Assembly (NCBI GenBank): GCA_964016985.1
Contig: OZ024831.1
Coordinates: 77,912,263-77,976,262 of the forward strand
Length of the DNA: 64,000 nt
Direction of reading: 5' to 3'
Origin: Anodontia alba
Lineage: Eukaryota; Mollusca; Bivalvia; Lucinida; Lucinidae
A program made the translations under genes and the position numbers. The notes below the pieces were generated by a model. That model saw only the letters and a program-made list of their open reading frames with translations. It ran no database searches and was not told the DNA's origin. Shown piece by piece: positions 56,738 through 64,000 of this stretch (its first letter is position 1; every line of letters starts with the position of its first letter).

Positions 56738-58699
56738 AGTAGTAGTAGTAAAATAGTTTATTAAAGTGTCACATCTCAAATATATACATATAATACATAC
56801 ATTTCAACTAAAAATATTCGAGATCCTGCCTAAAAAGGCACATGAGACACTATTTTGACAATAAAATTCATTACATTAAAATGTTATTTACATGTGAATA
56901 TCGATTGTTTATATAAAACTACTTTATGCATTACTTTATTCTATTGCAAATTCACGCAGCACAGCCATGGACAAACCACCTCTTCCAACTGATTATATTG
57001 TGCTTAGCAGAGCCGGGGCGGGTACAGCCGATCCGATCTCGGCGCGGCTGTAATCGCCACGGCAGAATCATGCATGAGTCGCACTCTGTAATACAGTGAC
57101 TATTAAAATGATTCTATGTTAAAATGTTTCATGCATTTAAGAAACGTCTTTTATTCATTTTCAGTAAAACATTAGCCAACTGGAATTGAAGATCTTTACA
57201 ATTCATTAAAAATACCAATTTATCCAAGGAGTCATAATATTTAAAAGTCTCATTGATTATCTGCGCAGACTGAAACAAGTTGTATCGTAAATCATTGTAA
57301 AAGTAACAATCAACCAGAAAATGAGTTTCGTCCTCGACTGAGTTTGCGTTACAATATTTACAAACTCGCTCATGTACGGGAGTTTTAGGTCGGGTATATC
57401 TGCCAGTTTCAATAGCTAATGGTAAATTGCAGCTACGAAACTTGGCAAGCACACGTCTATGGCCCCTGCTCATATTGAATTGTACATAATATTCTGTTCT
57501 CAGAACATATTTGTAACGTCTGTAGGTTCTAAGTTTATTTCCGTTTTCTGCATTACCTTCACTCATTAATTTTTGATACCACTTATCACTGTCTATTTCA
57601 TTCAAAATACCTCAAGCAGCAGTAACACAGAATGCTTTATCCGGGCTTTCAGTCAGCATTAAATCACCTAAATTATGTGTATCAATAAAATTCAGCATTT
57701 TACGTTCCCATGATCTACCTTTAAGAAGAGACCATTCGTGGACCCGTCGTATTATTCTGTGCTCCGGAATACTACGTAGTCTGCACCACATACGAACCGT
57801 TTCAACTTTCTGTTTAACTTCACAAGAACTCCATCCCATATCACCCTTGAAGACACGTTAGAACAATGCTTAGTAACGCCAAGGAAATATCTACATGCTT
57901 TATTAAATACCGTCTCTATTTCAGTAAACTTGGTATGGCCCCATATACCGGAGCAAAAGAACAATACAGGTTCCACTATGGTCTCTACCAGTTTGGTATA
58001 AACGCGTATATTCATACCACCAGCGCTCAAAAAAATTGAGTATATAGCTCCCAACGCTCTACTAGCCGACTTTGCTATCTCTCGTATTGAGAATTTCAGG
58101 TCTAAGAACTCATTCATCCAGAAGCCAAGATACTTATAATTGCTAGTCACATCAATTTTCTTATTGCCGCACTTAAAACTGTTTTCTGTCCCATTCTTAG
58201 CTTTAGGCCTGAAATGCAGGATTTTGGTCTTATTCTCATTTATCACAATACGTCATTTATTGCACCAGTCATTTAACTTATCTAACATCTTTTGCATGCC
58301 CTCCTCAGTCTCTGATAGGATAGCAATATCGTCAGCATAAAATAGCACAGATAACTGCAATGTCTCTTCAAGCGTTACACCACACCTCACAGCATCTAAC
58401 TCTTTTGCTAAGTCATTCATATAAATAGAAAACAAAGTCGGTGAGATCACACAACCCTGCTTTACACCCTGTGTTACACTAAACCAGTCTGTGCCTAAAT
58501 TATTAACTCTGACAGAACAAGACAGATTCTCGTATAAAGACTGTACAGCATTAAGAAATTTACCCTTAATACCAATACTCATAAGTTTATACCATAGGCA
58601 ATTTCTATTAACTGTATCGAATGCCTTGTTGGCATCCACAAAACACACAAATGTGTCCTTATTTTCTGACTTCCTATTGTTTGTTACAGTATAGAGCGT
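56738..58699 (-). pseudogene. 5'-truncated LINE, copy 4 (third family), nearly intact RT
   Basis: Minus strand. RT domain 58253-58648: FVDANKAFDTVNR, TQGVKQGCVISPTLFSIYMN and YADD (58328-58339). An in-frame TGA (58250-58252, probably a former Trp) precedes the thumb/linker 57752-58246 (INENKTKILHFRPK, SNYKYLGFWM). A frameshift near 57840 leads to RMWCRLRSIPEHRI (57612-57839), a further in-frame TGA at 57612-57614, and the C-terminus 57129-57605 with CKYCNANSVEDETHFLVDC (CX2CX9HX4C). The 3' UTR has AATAAA-like sequence and ends in a (TAC)n tail at 56738-56750. Only two stops and one frameshift, hence young. The GVKQGC type differs from copies 1-3; the clade is unresolved. Confidence 0.9.
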
Positions 58700-59551
58700 A
58701 TAAGTGACGTGAATATGCGGACACTGATGAGTAGCGTGAGCTAAAAAGGTGGCTGTTTCAGGTGGGTTGTCAACAATCTGGGGCTTTTGTTGTCTAGGAG
58801 GGCGTTATTTTAAAAATCGGAGAATGCTATACAAATTGCCGCAAACAGTATTCTGCGGCGTCTTTTCTTGGTCTATACTGTTTGCTAAGGCCTGTCTGTC
58901 CGAATACGTAGAGTATGTACGGTAATACGATTAAATCGAACCCCCTCGGATATCCGCCTGGATCCGCACCTGTAGGGGCATTAAATGCCAAGATAAGGAC
59001 TTACTTTTTAAAATATTTTTGAAATAAGCATTTGTTTTACAAGCTGAAACATACATCTATCATCAATTTCGCTGCTCTCGTCACTCATAAAACATCTCGT
59101 CACTCATATCCACTAGCGCTTCTCATGCTGTCCTATAATTTTAGCATTTTTTTCCGTTTTTGTTGGTTGCATTGATAGTTTGCATTGTTATGCCAAATGA
59201 CGGCGTATGTCAGATTCAAATCGTTACGCAAGCTGCAGATATGGTTCAAAACATTAATTTTAATGGGTAAATCGTCTAAAAATAGCACCATATTCGAAGC
59301 GATTGTCACCAGAATGAAACAAATTCCAGGAACCGTAGCTATATTTTGACGTAAATTTTGGTGCTGGGTTGTATGGAATTTAATTCCGCGCAGTGTAGCA
59401 TTCTCCGGTTTTTAAAATAACGCCTTCCTAGACGACAAAAGCCCCGGATTATCGACAATTCACCTGTAACAACACCTTTTTAGCTCGCGCTACAAATGTA
59501 CGGATATTCACGTCACCTATTTCTTTGCATAACAATTGGCCATGAGTGACG

Positions 59552-60284
59552 TGATTTATGCCCGTGTTTTTATAAATGCAGGGCACTGTTGTGCATATTC
59601 GAGTCACTTGTAAATGCGGAAATTTCGAAAGTTTTTCCTTAGCTATGTGCGTAAATTGTAGAGTTCCACCTTGGGGCCGACTTCCTACAGATGGTTATAT
59701 TGCTAAGGTAGTTGATTATATAAACAGTAGCCTATGTCCCCTCTCTAAATCTTTGGTGGCTCTTACTTTTGTTATTCACCGCGTCAATAAACACGCACGT
59801 TCTTGCCTTTTATTTAAGTTTAATTTCCAATTTTCAGTAGTAGATAAATAAATTGACAACTTCTAAAACAGGGGTGTCACAAACTGCGTAAAACATTTTC
59901 TAGGTTTTATCATCGTCATTCTGAATTAATTTCCAAATACGTTGGCTTTCGTTAAGGTCTATCGGAACCAGAGCATAATGGCGACTTAGTTCATAAATTT
60001 AGAAGGATTGTTGGTATTACTGATAAACAACTCAAAAAGATTGACTGTCGTTACAAAGAAAAAAAAATGCGTCAAACTGCATGTATGGCTGTTTCCATCT
60101 TTATGGATTTTGAGATCTGTACTTCAGGGCCAGGGCCGCAAAATACTTAGCACTGTCTGCACATTGTATAAAGATGTTACCAACGAGTTCTTTGTCTTTG
60201 TTCTTGGTCAAAATGTCCAAGGTCGTTTTGGCACTGGTTTGTTTCGGCCGGTTTTTGGTTGATCGTTTCGGCCAAACATTATAA
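59552..60284. other. Spacer without recognised gene
   Basis: Frames of 91 residues (59576-59851) and 84 residues (60008-60262) without recognised motifs. The former has CXC and CVNC cysteines, but too little context for a call. GTTTCGGCC occurs twice near 60240-60275. Confidence 0.4.
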
Positions 60285-63200
60285 ATAACTATTACCTTGT
60301 TGCAGTATATGATTAGCAAACAACAACGTATGACTTGCGGCAGGGAAATATTAGCACACGATAAAAGATTACCTAGCTGCAGTACATGATTAGCAAACAA
60401 TAACGTATGACTATCAGCAGAGAAATATTAGCACACGATAAAAGATTACCTTGCTGCAGTACATGATTAGCAAACAATAACGTATGACTATCAGCAGAGA
60501 AATATTAGCACACGATAAAAGATTACCTTGCTGCAGTACATGATTAGCACACAATAACGTATGACTATCAGCAGAGAAATATTAGCACACAATATAAGAT
60601 TACCTTGCTGCAGTATATGATTAGCAACCAACAACCAATGGCTAGCAGCACGGAAATATTAACACACGATAAAAGGTTACCTTACTGCATATTATGATTA
60701 GCACACAACAACGTATGGCTTGCAGCAGGAAATATTAGCACACAGTATAAGACTTACTTGCTGCAATTTATGATGAGCGTACAACAACGTATGGCTATCA
60801 GTAGAGAAATATATGCACACGATAAAAGATTACCTTGCTACAGTTCATGATTGCATACAACGTATGGCTTGTGGCAGGGAAATATTAGCACACGATAAAA
60901 AATTACATTGCTGCATTTTATGATTAGCAGACACCAGCGTATGGCTTGCGGCAGGAAAATATTAGAACACGATAAAAGATTATCTTGCTGCATTATATTA
61001 TTAGTATACAACAACGTATGGCTTAAACCAGGGAAAAGACTGCACACGATAAAAGATTACTTTTCTTCAGTATATAATCAGCATACAATAACGTATGGCT
61101 TGCAGCAGAGAAATATTAACACGAGATAAAATTTAATCATGCTGCAGTATATGATTAGCATATAATAATATAAAGCTTGCATTAGAGAAATATTAGCACA
61201 CGATAAAAGATTACCTTGCTGCATTACATTATTAGCACGTATGGATTGCGGCAGGGAAAATACTAGCACACGATAAAGGATTATCTCTCTGCAATCTATG
61301 ATTAGCAATAACATATTGCTATCAGCAGGGAATATTAGCACACGATAAATGATTATCTTGCTGCAATGTTAATTAGCATACAACAAAACGTATGGTTTGC
61401 AGCAGAGAAATATTAGCACACAATAATAAACGACAACCCTGCTTAAGTATACGATAAGCATACAACAACATACAGCTATAGCAGGGAAATATTACCACAC
61501 GAATACAAATTACATTGCTACAATGTATGACAGGCATGCAACAACGTATGACTTTCAGTGGGAAAATATTAGCGCATAATAAAAGATTAGCTAACAATAA
61601 CTTATGACATGCAGTAAGGAAATATTAGCACAAGATAAAAAATTATCTTGCTGCAGTTTATGATTAGCATACAATAACGTATGGTTTGCGGCAGGGAAAT
61701 ATAAGCACACGACAAAGCTGCATGAGTAACACACAATTATCGTGTGGCTATCAGTAGGGAATTACTAGCACGATAAATGTTTACCTTGCTACAGTATATG
61801 ATTAGCAAACAACATCGTACACGATAATATATTACCTAGCTGCAGATAATGATTAGCACACAATACCGTATGGCTTGCAGCAGGGAAGTATTGGCACACG
61901 ATAAAAGATTACCTTGCTTCAGATTATGATTAGCACACAAAAACGTATGGTTTGCAGCAGGGACTTATAAGCACACGATAAGACACTCCATTATTGCAAT
62001 TTATGATAAGCGTACATCAACGTATGCCTATCAGCAGAGAAATATATGCACCCGATAAAAAGATTACCATGCTTCAGTTCATGATTAGCATACAACAACG
62101 TATGGCTTGTTGCAGAGAAATTTTAGCACATTATAAAAATAAAGTTGCTGCATTTTATGATTAGCAGACAGCAGCGTATGACTTGCGGCAGAGAAATGAT
62201 AGCACGCGATAAAAAAGATAACATGGCTGCAGTATTAGCATATAACAACGTATGGCATGCAGTAAGGAAATATTAGCACACGATAAAAGATTATCTTGTT
62301 GCAGTTATACAACAACGTATAGCTTGCATCAGAGAAATTTTAGCACGAAATAAAGGATTACATTGCTCCGGTATATGATTTGCGTATAAACACGTTTGGC
62401 TTGCAGCAAAGAAATATTAGTATACGATAAAAGATTACCCTGCTACAGTACAGTATAAGCACACAACAACGTGGTGATTGCAGCAGGGAAATATAAGCAC
62501 ACGATAAAATATCTTGCTGTAATCTATGATTAACAAACAAAAACTTATGGCTTGCTGCAGAAAATATTAGCACATGAGAAAAGATTATCTTGCTGCAGTA
62601 TATTATTAGCATACAACAACGTATGGCTGTCAACACAGATATATTTGCACACAATAAAAGATTACCTTGCTGCAGTACAATATAAGCGCACAACAACGTA
62701 TAGCTTGAATCTGTGAAATATTAGCACATGATAAAAAAAATACCTTGCTGCAGTCTATGATAAGCAAACAACAACAACATATGGCTATCAGCAGGGAATA
62801 TTCGCATGATAATCATATAATAACGCACGGCTTGCAGCAGAGAAATAAGTACACGATAAAAGATTGCCTTACTGCAGTACCTTAGCACACAACAACATAT
62901 GGATTAGAGCAGGAAATTATTAGCACACAATAAAAGATTACCTTGATGCAGTCTATGAGTTGCAAACAACAACTTATGGCTTGCGGCAGGGAATATTAGC
63001 ACATGATTAATGATTATCTTGCTTCGGTATATAATTAGCATACAACAACATATGACTTGCAATAGAGAAATAATAGCACATGATAAAACACCTTGCTTCA
63101 GTATATGGTAAGCATACAGCAACGTATTGCTATTCGCAGTGAAACATTAGCGCACGATAAAAAATTACACTGCTGCGGAGTATGATTTGCATTCAACAAC

Positions 63201-63870
63201 GTTTGGCTATGACCAAGGAAATATAAGCACTCGTTAAAATATTACCCTGGTGCAGTACATGGTTAGCAAGCAGCAACGTATGGCTTACAGCAGAAAAATA
63301 TAAGCACACGATATGTATGGATTGCAGCAGGGAAATATTAGCACACGATATATTATAACCTTGTTGCAGTCTATGATTAGCAAACAACAACAACATATCA
63401 GAAAGGAATGTTAGTATGATTATCATCTAATAATGTATGGCTTGCAGCACAGAATTATTAGTACTCGATAAAAAAATACCTTGCTGCAGTACATTATTAG
63501 CGCACAACAACGTCTGGATTGCAGCAGGGAAATATTGATAGAAGATCATGAATATGATTAGCATACAACAACGTATATCTATCAGCAAGGAAATATTAGC
63601 GTATGCTAAAAATTTACTTTGCTTCAGTATATTAATAGCGAACAACAACTTATGGCTTGCAGCAAGGAAATATTAGCACAAGATAAAAGATTACCTTACT
63701 GCAGTTTTTATTAGCATTCAACAACGTATGCTATCAGCAGGAAAATATTAGAACATGATAAAAGATTACATTGCTGCAGTTCATGATTAGCATGCTACAA
63801 CATATGGCTATCAGAAGGGAAATATTAGCAGGGCTTGCTGCAGTTTATGACAAGCCTACAACAACGTTCC
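60285..63870. repeat. 77-bp satellite array
   Basis: About 46 copies of a unit near 77 bp with TTAGCACACGATAAAAGATT, ACCTTGCTGCAGTA, ATGATTAGCA(A/T)ACAACAACG and TATGGCTTGCAGCAGGGAAA (or CTATCAGCAGAGAAAT). The first units (about 60350-60590) are almost identical with exact 77-bp spacing; later ones are diverged and variable in length. Many units carry the PstI-like CTGCAG. Frames through it are artefacts. Confidence 0.95.
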
Positions 63871-64000
63871 AAACAGTAATTACCAAGACACAAACTTTCA
63901 GTATATGGTAGTGGTTCTTAGGAAACTTTTAGTAGTATATGTTTAAGCTTTACAGTTGATTTTTTTTTATTTGTACCACATCCTTGAATAATTTTAAGTA
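63871..64000. other. End of window, non-satellite
   Basis: Satellite similarity fades after ACAACGTTCC at about 63866. Short AT-rich sequence to the window end with nothing recognisable. Confidence 0.5.

Larger units (their letters stand above)
56701..59551. mobile_element. Foldback DNA element H, split by a LINE
   Basis: Right TIR 59396-59551 (156 bp) is the inverted complement of a left TIR that is now in two parts, 56701-56737 and 58701-58829, separated by LINE copy 4. Shared anchors are CGTCAC, ATGGCCAATTGTTAT, CAAAGAAATA, GTGACGTGAATAT, GAGCTAAAAAGGTG, GGGGCTTTTGT, GTCTAGGA, GGCGTTATTTTAAAAA and CGGAGAATGCTA. Without the LINE the element would be about 883 bp. The interior (58830-59395) has no transposase. 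Outer target-site duplication not resolved. Confidence 0.88.

Overview
This is a eukaryotic, repeat-dominated genomic window. I see no intact host gene with confidence, no rRNA/tRNA operon and nothing bacterial. The mix of elements (2A-bearing CR1-like LINEs, Helentron/'pearl'-like elements with tandem ~165-bp cores, TTAGGG-rich arrays, many foldback elements) is what I would expect from a mollusc, most likely a bivalve. That assignment is inference and I cannot name a species.

Layout. 1-1020: 45-bp satellite. 1021-4500: degenerate TTAGGG-rich array (~150-bp period) interrupted by a dispersed retroposon, here called D. 4500-7290: low-copy DNA with a duplicated segment. 7290-12205: the same 45-bp satellite in the opposite orientation. 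12206-16330: a decayed CR1-like LINE on the minus strand, itself broken by a D insertion and by a duplicated unknown repeat. 17112-19630 and 26192-28118: two arrays of a 34-bp satellite, with a second copy of the LINE family (plus strand, 21190-24780) between them. 28825-30983: a 238-bp inverted-repeat pair enclosing another D copy. 32371-35284, 38595-41738 and 41748-45883: three large Helentron-like elements made of ~165-bp tandem cores. 36775-37050 and 46303-46550: two inverted copies of one foldback MITE. 47345-49180: a third LINE relic. 51223-51570: 26-bp array. 52192-52237: a 5S rRNA-derived fragment. 53270-54002: a 733-bp foldback element. 56701-59551: a second foldback DNA element with a 5'-truncated LINE inserted inside its left inverted repeat. 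60285-63870: 77-bp satellite.

The strongest observation is in the ~165-bp cores. Each carries one GC-rich island in otherwise AT-rich sequence, and that island reads as a CTCF-type motif overlapping a YY1-type core. At least four units match the vertebrate CTCF core GCCCCCTGGTGGCCA exactly, and most others differ at one or two positions. About 50 such sites are spaced at roughly nucleosome length. A mobile element that deposits ready-made arrays of candidate insulator sites is the most testable candidate system here; binding has not been shown.

The nested insertions give a relative history. D entered LINE copy 1, leaving a 23-bp target-site duplication. A TA-target MITE entered a core unit of the first Helentron-like element. 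A LINE entered a foldback TIR, leaving ATAAG(T) on both sides. All coding relics are broken by stops or frameshifts, so they are annotated as pseudogenes.
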